Below, piece by piece: positions 1-6,001 of a stretch of DNA of 6,780 bases (position 1 is its first letter; every line of letters begins with the position of its first letter). The position numbers and the translations under genes are program-made. Under the pieces are notes generated by a model that was not told the DNA's origin, did not search any database, and worked only from the letters and a program-made list of their open reading frames with translations. Source of the stretch: an uncultured Eubacteriales bacterium (GTDB taxonomy: Bacteria > Bacillota > Clostridia > Oscillospirales > Acutalibacteraceae); assembly GCA_900320415.1 (NCBI GenBank), contig ONSE01000060.1, positions 1 through 6,780 of the forward strand, given 5' to 3'.

Positions 1-152
1 CGCGCCAGTGCCTTGCGCTGTACCAGCTTATTGATCAGCGAGCTTTTTCCCACGTTGGAGTGCCCCGAAAATACAATCTCGGGAAGATCCGACGCCGGCA
101 GCTGCTTAACTGTGCCCGCGGCATATTCAAAAGCGACTTCGTTAAAGTTCAT
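1..152 (-). CDS. engB: EngB/YsxC ribosome-biogenesis GTPase, N-terminal part (cut by window edge)
   Basis: This is the first 50 codons plus two bases of a TRAFAC-class GTPase of the EngB (YsxC/YihA) family. Family members are cytosolic and needed for assembly of the 50S ribosomal subunit. The visible part opens MNFNEVAFEYAAG and contains the G1/P-loop GHSNVGKSSL at residues 30-39, followed by INKLVQRKALA. The usual EngB pattern is GRSNVGKSSxxNxL...K.LAR, so the match is close; His31 replaces the usual Arg. The switch regions, G3 (DxPG) and G4 (TKxD) lie outside the window and cannot be checked. The ATG at 150-152 has an ideal AGGAGG at 159-164, six bases upstream, and this site overlaps the lon stop codon. 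The gene follows lon with 10 bases between them, an arrangement known from Bacillus (lonA-ysxC). Family assignment is firm even though the gene is partial. Confidence 0.93.
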   Translation of the reverse strand, partial: MNFNEVAFEYAAGTVKQLPASDLPEIVFSGHSNVGKSSLINKLVQRKALA

Positions 153-158
153 ACACGT

Positions 159-164
159 CCTCCT
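159..164 (-). promoter_or_regulatory. engB ribosome binding site overlapping the lon stop
   Basis: The minus strand reads TAGGAGGACGTGTATG. The AGGAGG core shares its first two bases with the lon TAG (163-165) and sits six bases before the engB ATG. Ribosomes ending lon would stop on the engB initiation site, which suggests translational coupling (inference). Confidence 0.85.
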
Positions 165-2565
165 AAGGCGCGAGACGGGCTACCGTCGCTTTTTTCGCCG
201 GCAGACGGGTTTTGTTCCACTCTCTGTCACTCAGCTTCAGGGGATCCACAACAGCGCATGAAAAGACGTCCTGAATGCTCTCCACGGAGACAAAGCGGAC
301 ATTTTCCTTAACCGCGTCGTCAAACTCCTCAATATCCGGCTCATTGAGCTTGGGAATAATGACCGTGTCGATCCCGTGCTTATACGCCGCCATACTCTTT
401 TCTTTCAATCCGCCAATCGGCAGCACCTTGCCGCGGAGCGTGATTTCTCCCGTCATGGCAACGTCATGTCTGACCGCCTTGGAGGACAGCGCCGAATAAA
501 TCGCCGTCGCCATGGTGATACCTGCCGAGGGACCGTCCTTGGGAACAGCGCCCTCGGGAGCGTGGATATGAATGTCCTTTGTCTTGTAGAAATTCGAGTC
601 AATTCCCAGTACGTCGGCGTGACTGCGAATACAACTGATAGCGATTTTCGCGCTTTCCTTCATCACATCGCCGAGTGAGCCTGTCAGCTCCACCTTGCCC
701 GTGCCGTCCATCAAAGCGACCTCGATCGGCAGCAGCTCTCCGCCGGCAGCCGTCCACGCGAGTCCGTTGACGATGCCGATCTCATCCTTCCGGTTGACAA
801 CATCGGGCAGATATTTCTTGTGTCCCAGCAGACGCTCGATTTCCTTCTCGTCTATCCTGAAGGTCTCTGTCCCCTGCTCCAGCTTCTCAACCGCGCACTT
901 GCGCAGAATCGACGCTATCGTACGCTCCAGCGTTCTGACGCCGGACTCGCGGGTATAGAAATCTATCAGGTAATAAATCGCCTTCTGCGAAAATCTTAAT
1001 TCTTTTGCAGAAAATCCGCACAGCTCCAGCTGCTTGGGAACAAGATGCTTTTTCGCGATATGGAACTTTTCCTCACGCGTGTAGCTGTTGATCTCGATAA
1101 TCTCCATTCTGTCCCTGAGCGGAGCGGGAATGCTGCCGAGGTCGTTCGCCGTTGTGATGAACATGACATTCGACAGATCAAAGGGAATGTCGATATAGTG
1201 GTCTACAAATTTATTGTTTTGCTCGATATCCAGAACCTCGAGAAGCGCCGAGGTGGGGTCTCCCTTATAGTCGCTCGCGAGCTTGTCCACCTCGTCAAGA
1301 ATCAGAACGGGATTGTTGGAGCCGGCGTTCTGAATGGCTGAAATGATTCTTCCGGGAATGGAGCCGATATAGGTTCGCCTGTGGCCGCGGATTTCCGCTT
1401 CATCCCTCACGCCGCCCAGCGCGATGCGCTGGCTGTTCCTGCCGATCGCGTCCGCGATGGATTTGGCGATAGAGGTCTTGCCGACGCCGGGAGGCCCGAC
1501 AAAGCAGATTACCTGTCCCTTTTGCTTATCGCTGAGTTTTCTCACCGCCAGCTGCTCAATGATTCTGTCCTTGATCTTTTTCAGACCGAAGTGCGTCTTA
1601 TCCAGCTCCCTGCGGATCCTGGAGATAACGATCCTGTCCTTTGTCGCATGGTTCCACGGCAAATCGAGCACCGTATCCAGATAGGAACGGATGACGGACG
1701 CCTCCTGACTGCCGTAGGGCATTTTCATCAGCTTTCGGCACTCCTTGAAGAGTACCTCCTCTGACTTTTTATCGAGCTTGAGGTCTTCGATCCTTGCGGC
1801 GTATTCCTCCGCGTCCACGGAGGGGTTGTCGTCCTCGCCGAGCTCCTCCTCGATCACGCGCTTCTGCTCCCTGAGGAAAAAGTCTCTTTGGCTTTCATCA
1901 ATGCGCTGTCTCGCCTTTCGGTTGATTTCGTCCTCGAGGCGCAGTATGTAGTTTTCGTTGATCAGAACGTCCAGCACTTCCTTCAGACGCTCTGAGGGTT
2001 CGAGGATTTCAAGGATGCCTTGCTTGGTCGGATAATCCAGCGCCATATTGGCGGCTATATAGTCCGCCAGCTCTCCCGTGCTCTTGCACAGCGCGACCTT
2101 GAAAATGATGTCCGCCGGCATTGCGGGGGAAATCTCGATATATTCCTCAAATTCCTTTTTGACGGAGCGCATCAGGGCGATTTCATAATCGTCCGGACGT
2201 GAAATCATCTCGGGAAGAGGCTCTACCTCAGCCATCAGTCCTTCGCTGTCGTATACGGGAGAGACGATCCTCGCCCTGTACTTTCCCTCGATGACGATGC
2301 GTGTGGTGTTTTCGGGCTGCTTTAAGATCTGAACAATTTTCGCGATGACGCCCGTTGTATATACATCCATCAGCTTAGGATCATTGTTGGAGGCGTCAAT
2401 CTGCGCCGACAGGAAAATAAGCTGATTTTGCTTCATTGCTTTATTGATTGCCGTAATACTCTTTTGACGACCCACATCAAAATGAATCAGTGCCTTCGGA
2501 AAAACAACCAGTCCCCTTAATGGCAGAACAGGCACAAGCATTGTGTCTTTGTTTTGAGATTCCAT
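163..2565 (-). CDS. lon: ATP-dependent Lon protease (LonA type)
   Basis: An 800-residue cytosolic AAA+ serine protease that unfolds and degrades misfolded and short-lived regulatory proteins. Domains in order: Lon N-terminal substrate-binding domain from about residue 9 (VLPLRGLVVFP) to about 205; helical/coiled linker about 205-300, including LREQKRVIEEELGE; AAA+ module about 300-575; protease domain about 585-775. Visible motifs are Walker A GPPGVGKT at 357-364, Walker B VLILDEVDKL at 420-429, sensor-1 Asn474 (TTAND), arginine finger Arg486 (LRDRME), and sensor-2 Arg544 (SGVRTLER). The Ser-Lys dyad is Ser680 (DGPSAGI) and Lys723 (GLKEKSMAAYK), spaced 43 residues apart as in E. coli Lon. There is no membrane segment, so it is not LonB. 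Length is normal and every key residue is present. In-frame ATGs also occur at 2601 and 2580, but only the one at 2565 has a Shine-Dalgarno (AAAGGA, six bases upstream); the 2601 start would lie inside the preceding hairpin. No clear promoter of its own is visible, so transcription may depend on read-through from clpX. Confidence 0.97.
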   Translation of the reverse strand: MESQNKDTMLVPVLPLRGLVVFPKALIHFDVGRQKSITAINKAMKQNQLIFLSAQIDASNNDPKLMDVYTTGVIAKIVQILKQPENTTRIVIEGKYRARIVSPVYDSEGLMAEVEPLPEMISRPDDYEIALMRSVKKEFEEYIEISPAMPADIIFKVALCKSTGELADYIAANMALDYPTKQGILEILEPSERLKEVLDVLINENYILRLEDEINRKARQRIDESQRDFFLREQKRVIEEELGEDDNPSVDAEEYAARIEDLKLDKKSEEVLFKECRKLMKMPYGSQEASVIRSYLDTVLDLPWNHATKDRIVISRIRRELDKTHFGLKKIKDRIIEQLAVRKLSDKQKGQVICFVGPPGVGKTSIAKSIADAIGRNSQRIALGGVRDEAEIRGHRRTYIGSIPGRIISAIQNAGSNNPVLILDEVDKLASDYKGDPTSALLEVLDIEQNNKFVDHYIDIPFDLSNVMFITTANDLGSIPAPLRDRMEIIEINSYTREEKFHIAKKHLVPKQLELCGFSAKELRFSQKAIYYLIDFYTRESGVRTLERTIASILRKCAVEKLEQGTETFRIDEKEIERLLGHKKYLPDVVNRKDEIGIVNGLAWTAAGGELLPIEVALMDGTGKVELTGSLGDVMKESAKIAISCIRSHADVLGIDSNFYKTKDIHIHAPEGAVPKDGPSAGITMATAIYSALSSKAVRHDVAMTGEITLRGKVLPIGGLKEKSMAAYKHGIDTVIIPKLNEPDIEEFDDAVKENVRFVSVESIQDVFSCAVVDPLKLSDREWNKTRLPAKKATVARLAP

Positions 2566-2571
2566 TGTATT

Positions 2572-2577
2572 TCCTTT
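2572..2577 (-). promoter_or_regulatory. lon ribosome binding site (decides the lon start)
   Basis: AAAGGA on the minus strand, six bases before the ATG at 2563-2565. It lies only about a dozen bases downstream of the base of a strong hairpin. The two upstream in-frame ATGs (2580, 2601) have no comparable site, which fixes the start used here. Confidence 0.75.
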
Positions 2578-2580
2578 CAT

Positions 2581-2639
2581 GAAAAATAATTCGGGCAACA
2601 CCGCAAAGCGGCAAAAGCCGTTGTGCGGTATCGCCCGAA
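2581..2639 (-). terminator. Intrinsic terminator or attenuator between clpX and lon
   Basis: Read on the minus strand, a long imperfect hairpin is followed by a T-rich run. The outer stem pairs TTCGGGC (2633-2639) with GCCCGAA (2590-2596), 7 bp. After a 3x3 internal loop, ACCGCA (2624-2629) pairs with TGCGGT (2600-2605). Past one mismatch there are six more pairs, including one G-T wobble, closed by a TTTT loop (2613-2616). The bases immediately after the stem read TTATTTTTC (2581-2589). A stable GC-rich stem plus U-tract is the standard rho-independent pattern. The T-tract exists only in the minus direction, so it acts on the clpX transcript. Because the lon Shine-Dalgarno follows at once, it may act as a partial terminator that lowers lon relative to clpX (inference). 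Confidence 0.72.
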
Positions 2640-2673
2640 AAGCAGTATACGACCTACCGCTTTAGTAGTATTG

Positions 2674-3996
2674 TCAGGATGCCGAGCTGCGTTTGGATCG
2701 CTTTTCCTTTCTCGGCAGCTTCACGGAAAAACCGTTCTTTTCCTTTCTCCGTGTGATCTGCGGCTGCGCCTTCTCGGTCACAACAGCCTTGGTAATAATA
2801 ATCTTTTCTATCGTGGTGTCCGAAGGTGTCTCAAACATCAAATCCTTGAGGATGTTTTCCATGATGCCTCTCAGACCGCGCGCGCCGGTCTTTTGCTCAA
2901 ACGCCATCTCCGCAATCGCCTCGAGCGCCTCATCCTCAAAATAAAGCTCCACTCCGTCAAGCTCAAACAGCTTTTTGTACTGCTGCACTATCGAGTTTTT
3001 GGGAACCGTGAGGATTCTGACAAGCGCCTCCGTATCCAGACCGCTGAGGGCGGTGATAACGGGAAGTCTGCCGATCAACTCGGGAATAATTCCGTACTTC
3101 ACCAAATCGTGCGCGACAACATCCTTCATCCAGTCGGACTGGTCAAGCTCCTTTTTCGACTTGATATCGGATCCGAAACCGATTACCGAGCTTCCCTGTC
3201 TTTTTTCGACAATTTTCTCCAGACCGTCAAACGCGCCTCCGCAAATGAAAAGGATATTCTTGGTATCAATCTGTAAGAACTCCTGCTGGGGATGCTTTCT
3301 GCCGCCGTGAGGAGGTACGTTTGCCACCGTACCCTCCACGATTTTCAATAAAGCCTGCTGCACACCCTCGCCGCTGACGTCACGGGTAATGGAGGGATTC
3401 TCAGACTTTCTCGCAATCTTGTCAATTTCGTCAATATAGATAATGCCTCTTTCGGCGCGCTCAATATCAAAGTCCGCAGCCTGAATCAGCTTGAGGAGAA
3501 TATTTTCTACATCCTCTCCCACATAGCCTGCCTCGGTAAGCGTTGTCGCGTCGGCGATGGCGAAAGGCACATCCAATGCTCTTGCCAGAGTCTGCGCCAA
3601 AAGCGTTTTTCCGACGCCTGTCGGGCCGAGCAAAAGAACATTGCTCTTGGCAAAGTCCACACTGTCCTCTCCCGCAAAGGCCCTTTTGTAATGATTGTAA
3701 ACCGCTACGCTGAGCGTCACCTTCGCGTCGTCCTGACCGATGACATACTCGTCCAGTATTGCCTTGATCTCCTTTGGCTTCAACAGCTCGGCGAATTCCT
3801 CCTCGGACAATTCGGGAGCGGAGGGAGAATATTTCTCTCGTTCCGCACTGCCCGATTGCTCGATGATATTCATGCAAAGCTCGACACAGCTGTCACAGAT
3901 ATAAGCGCCGCTTCCCGCTATGAGCCTCGCGACCATGTCCTGCGGCTTGCCGCAGAAGGAACAGTATATTTCCTTGTCGTTTTTCTTATTGGCCAT
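2674..3996 (-). CDS. clpX: ClpX, ATP-dependent unfoldase subunit of ClpXP
   Basis: A 440-residue AAA+ (HslU/ClpX) unfoldase. It recognises tagged or folded substrates, unfolds them by ATP hydrolysis and threads them into ClpP. The N-terminal zinc-binding domain carries Cys12, Cys15, Cys34 and Cys37 (CSFCGK...CDSC). Further motifs are Walker A GPTGVGKT at 124-131, pore loop GYVGED at 157-162, Walker B IIYIDEIDKI at 185-194, RKH substrate loop at 233-235, and the ClpP-docking IGF tripeptide at 272-274. The arginine finger is in IGRLP (Arg310) and sensor-2 in GARGLR (about 371-376). The IGF loop shows it is built to dock with ClpP, encoded just upstream. The C-terminus ends in a basic tail (PRKEKRSKRSSAS) and the protein is about 15-20 residues longer than typical ClpX. 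An in-frame ATG at 4035 would overlap clpP; the ATG at 3996 has the Shine-Dalgarno and starts at the usual place before the zinc finger. Confidence 0.97.
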   Translation of the reverse strand: MANKKNDKEIYCSFCGKPQDMVARLIAGSGAYICDSCVELCMNIIEQSGSAEREKYSPSAPELSEEEFAELLKPKEIKAILDEYVIGQDDAKVTLSVAVYNHYKRAFAGEDSVDFAKSNVLLLGPTGVGKTLLAQTLARALDVPFAIADATTLTEAGYVGEDVENILLKLIQAADFDIERAERGIIYIDEIDKIARKSENPSITRDVSGEGVQQALLKIVEGTVANVPPHGGRKHPQQEFLQIDTKNILFICGGAFDGLEKIVEKRQGSSVIGFGSDIKSKKELDQSDWMKDVVAHDLVKYGIIPELIGRLPVITALSGLDTEALVRILTVPKNSIVQQYKKLFELDGVELYFEDEALEAIAEMAFEQKTGARGLRGIMENILKDLMFETPSDTTIEKIIITKAVVTEKAQPQITRRKEKNGFSVKLPRKEKRSKRSSAS

Positions 3997-4005
3997 GTGT
4001 TTTTT

Positions 4006-4011
4006 CACCTT
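4006..4011 (-). promoter_or_regulatory. clpX ribosome binding site overlapping the clpP stop
   Basis: AAGGTG on the minus strand, nine bases before the clpX ATG (3994-3996). Its first two bases belong to the clpP TAA (4010-4012). It supports the 3996 start over the in-frame ATG at 4035 and suggests coupled translation of the peptidase and its unfoldase. Confidence 0.75.
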
Positions 4012-4591
4012 ATCTTTTGTCGATGACCTTGTCAATCAGCCCATACTCCATCGCTTCCTGAGCTGTCATAAAATTGTCGCGCTCCGTATCCGCCTTGACA
4101 ATATCAAGGGGTTTGCCTGTGTTTTCGGACAGGATGCGGTTCAGGCGTGCCTTGGTGTCAAGCATATATCTCGTATGGATCTCCATATCGGTCGCCTGAC
4201 CCTTGTAGCCGCCGAGCGGCTGGTGAATCATGATCGTGCTGTTGGGCAGAGCCAGTCTCTTGCCCTTCGTGCCCGCGGAAAGCAGAAACGCGCCCATGCT
4301 CGCCGCCATACCCATGCAGATGGTGGAAACGTCACACTTGATGTACTGCATGGTATCATAAATGGCCAGACCGTCTGTGACACTTCCGCCGGGGCTGTTG
4401 ATGTAAAGGCTGATATCCTTTGTAGGATCCTGGCTCTCCAGATAAAGCAGCTGTGCAACGACCACGCTCGCGGTCGCGCTGTTCACCTCATCGTGGAGCA
4501 TAATGATTCTGTCATTCAACAGACGAGAATAAATATCATACGAACGCTCGCCGCGGTTTGTCTGTTCTACTACATACGGTACCAATGCCAT
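4010..4591 (-). CDS. clpP: ClpP, proteolytic subunit of Clp protease
   Basis: A 193-residue serine peptidase of family S14. It assembles into a double-heptamer chamber and degrades polypeptides delivered by ClpX or other Clp ATPases in the cytosol. The catalytic triad is visible: Ser98 in GMAASMGA, His123 in MIHQP, and Asp172 in TERDNF, with the same spacing as E. coli ClpP. The oxyanion-loop motif INSPGGSVTDG (about 64-74) and the handle-region residues around LGGYKGQATD are intact. The protein begins MALVPYVVEQ, which corresponds to the mature N-terminus of E. coli ClpP, so there is no long propeptide to remove. The ATG at 4589-4591 has GAAAGGG nine bases upstream. The gene follows tig after 54 bases and precedes clpX by 13 bases. 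A single ordinary ClpP is encoded here; whether the genome has other paralogues cannot be told. Confidence 0.97.
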   Translation of the reverse strand: MALVPYVVEQTNRGERSYDIYSRLLNDRIIMLHDEVNSATASVVVAQLLYLESQDPTKDISLYINSPGGSVTDGLAIYDTMQYIKCDVSTICMGMAASMGAFLLSAGTKGKRLALPNSTIMIHQPLGGYKGQATDMEIHTRYMLDTKARLNRILSENTGKPLDIVKADTERDNFMTAQEAMEYGLIDKVIDKR

Positions 4592-4600
4592 AATATCAAA

Positions 4601-4607
4601 CCCTTTC
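4601..4607 (-). promoter_or_regulatory. clpP ribosome binding site
   Basis: GAAAGGG on the minus strand, nine bases before the clpP ATG. It lies in the 54-base tig-clpP gap, in which I could not recognise a convincing promoter. Confidence 0.7.
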
Positions 4608-4645
4608 TCGTTTATTCTTTCACAGGTTATCGGATAATATGCAAA

Positions 4646-5926
4646 TTACTTGATAACCGCGTTGTTCTTTACAAAGTCAAGCGCCTTCTGAACCTTCAGA
4701 TCCTCTGTGAGAGACTCCGCGGGAACAGCCGCCTTCACCTTTTCTACTTCCATCTTATAGGCTTCCGCCATCTTTGTGTATTCCTCGTCCAGATCAGCCT
4801 CGGTCACCTCGATGCCTTCCTGTCTCGCGACAGCCTCAAGAACCAGTCTGAGCTTGACTCTCTTTTCAGCCTCATCTCTGTACATATCCTTAAGAGCAGC
4901 AACATCCATGCCCATATACTGCATATAGGTCTTCATGTCCATGCCCTGTGAACGCAGACGCATCTCGAAGTCTCTTACCATGTCATTCGCCTGGTTGTCG
5001 AACATTGCCTCGGGAATCTCTTCCTGCGCGAGCGCGATGAGCTTTTCGGAGATCTGATTGTCAACATCCTTCTCCGCTTCGTCAGCCAGTCTCTTGGCAA
5101 TCTCCTCTCTCAGCTCCGCCTTGTACTCGTCAAGAGTTTCCTTGTCCGAAACATCCTTTACGAATTCGTCGTCTACCTCGGGAAGCTCCTTTGTTTTGAT
5201 TTCGTGCAGGTTGATCTTGAACTCCGCTTCCCTGCCCTTGAGGTTTTCAGCCTGATAGTCCTCGGGGAAGTTTACAAAAATGGAGAACTCCTCGCCTGTT
5301 GAGTGTCCGACAATCTGCTCCTCAAAGCCGGGAATGAAGTTGCCCGAGCCGAGCGAGAGGTTGTAGTGTTCCGACTTGCCGCCTTCAAACGCTTCGCCGT
5401 CAACAAAGCCCTCAAAATCGATAACAACGGTGTCTCCGTTCTCGGCAGCTCTGTCCTCAACGGTGACAAGGCGGGAGTTGCGGTCCCTTACCTTCTCGAT
5501 TTCCTCGTCAACCAGCTCATCCGTTACCTCGGTGGACTTTTTCTCGATCTCAAGACCCTTGTAGCCCTCTACGGTAAGGCTGGGCTTTACAACAATGGAG
5601 GTTTTGAAGGTGAAGCCCTCCTTGCCTGCCTCCAGAGCCTCGAGCGACTCAACGGCAACGATTTCAAGCCCCTGCTCCTTCGCAGCCTCATAGAGGGCGT
5701 CGGGATAGCAGTCCTGCATGGCGTCATCATAGAACACCTCTTTGCCGTACATTCTCTCGATGATGTGTCTGGGCGCCTTGCCCTTTCTGAAACCGGGGAT
5801 ATTGATGCTCTTTACCTGCTTTTTATATACTTTGTTGATCGCTTTCTCAAATACCTCACCGTCAACGGTAACAACCAGCTCATACGCGTTTGCCGCGTCC
5901 TTCTTTACAATTTCCTTCAGTGCCAT
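4646..5926 (-). CDS. tig: Trigger factor, ribosome-associated chaperone and prolyl isomerase
   Basis: A 426-residue chaperone that binds the ribosome at the peptide exit tunnel and shields nascent chains. Domains in order: ribosome-binding N-terminal domain about 1-115, with the signature GFRKGKAPR at residues 45-53 that contacts ribosomal protein L23; FKBP-like peptidyl-prolyl isomerase domain about 160-245 (NGDTVVIDFEGFVDGEAFEGG, then IPGFEEQIVG); and a helical, highly charged C-terminal chaperone domain from about 255 to the end (SDKETLDEYKAELREEI and onward). Length is close to the 424-432 residues of Bacillus and E. coli trigger factor. The ATG at 5924-5926 has a near-perfect GGAGG eight bases upstream. 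An in-frame TTG at 5941 lies upstream of that site and is not needed. It is the first gene after a strong promoter and leads the clp genes, the usual bacterial order. Confidence 0.97.
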   Translation of the reverse strand: MALKEIVKKDAANAYELVVTVDGEVFEKAINKVYKKQVKSINIPGFRKGKAPRHIIERMYGKEVFYDDAMQDCYPDALYEAAKEQGLEIVAVESLEALEAGKEGFTFKTSIVVKPSLTVEGYKGLEIEKKSTEVTDELVDEEIEKVRDRNSRLVTVEDRAAENGDTVVIDFEGFVDGEAFEGGKSEHYNLSLGSGNFIPGFEEQIVGHSTGEEFSIFVNFPEDYQAENLKGREAEFKINLHEIKTKELPEVDDEFVKDVSDKETLDEYKAELREEIAKRLADEAEKDVDNQISEKLIALAQEEIPEAMFDNQANDMVRDFEMRLRSQGMDMKTYMQYMGMDVAALKDMYRDEAEKRVKLRLVLEAVARQEGIEVTEADLDEEYTKMAEAYKMEVEKVKAAVPAESLTEDLKVQKALDFVKNNAVIK

Positions 5927-5934
5927 TTTGAATT

Positions 5935-5939
5935 CCTCC
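5935..5939 (-). promoter_or_regulatory. tig ribosome binding site (decides the tig start)
   Basis: GGAGG, read as GGAGGAATTCAAAATG on the minus strand, eight bases before the ATG at 5926. This rules out the upstream in-frame TTG at 5941. Confidence 0.9.
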
Positions 5940-5964
5940 AAATTATTATTCTGTTTTCAGTGTA

Positions 5965-6000
5965 TCGGTTTATTATATCACATTTTTTTTCATAAATCAA
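5965..6000 (-). promoter_or_regulatory. Sigma-A type promoter for the tig-clpP-clpX operon
   Basis: On the minus strand the -35 is TTGATT (5995-6000), then a spacer of exactly 17 bases containing eight As in a row, then TATAAT (5972-5977). TG sits one base before the -10 (TGATATAAT), making it an extended -10. The predicted start of transcription is near 5965, giving a leader of about 39 bases to the tig ATG. No CIRCE repeat (TTAGCACTC-type) or CtsR heptad (GGTCAAA-type) repeat is visible in the promoter or leader. This suggests housekeeping rather than classic heat-shock control (inference). The -35 begins two bases after the phosphoesterase stop codon. Confidence 0.85.
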
Positions 6001-6001
6001 G

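Noticed and set aside
2566..2601. Longer lon start at 2601 or 2580
   Set aside because: The 2601 ATG is inside the hairpin and the 2580 ATG has no Shine-Dalgarno. The 2565 ATG has a well-spaced AAAGGA and gives the usual Lon N-terminus.
2644..2677. Possible lon promoter: TATACT (2644-2649) with CTGACA (2672-2677)
   Set aside because: Both boxes look reasonable alone, but the spacer is 22 bases, too long for sigma-A. At the proper spacing the -35 is poor, and the start would fall inside the hairpin arm.
2623..3276. Plus-strand open frame of 217 codons opposite clpX
   Set aside because: Antisense shadow of ClpX, starting inside the clpX-lon hairpin; its protein is low-information and has no domain.
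3997..4035. Longer clpX start at 4035
   Set aside because: It would overlap clpP by 26 bases and add residues before the zinc finger. The 3996 start has a proper Shine-Dalgarno.
3920..4951. Long plus-strand open frame (343 codons) opposite clpX, clpP and tig
   Set aside because: It lies antisense to three intact genes with recognised catalytic motifs, has no recognisable domain, and is explained by codon bias of the real strand.
5950..5959. CTGAAAACAG mini-palindrome in the tig leader
   Set aside because: Only three base pairs around an A4 loop; too weak to be a stem-loop or a convincing operator.
5303..5995. Plus-strand open frame of 230 codons opposite tig
   Set aside because: Antisense shadow of trigger factor; no motif, and it would run through the tig promoter.
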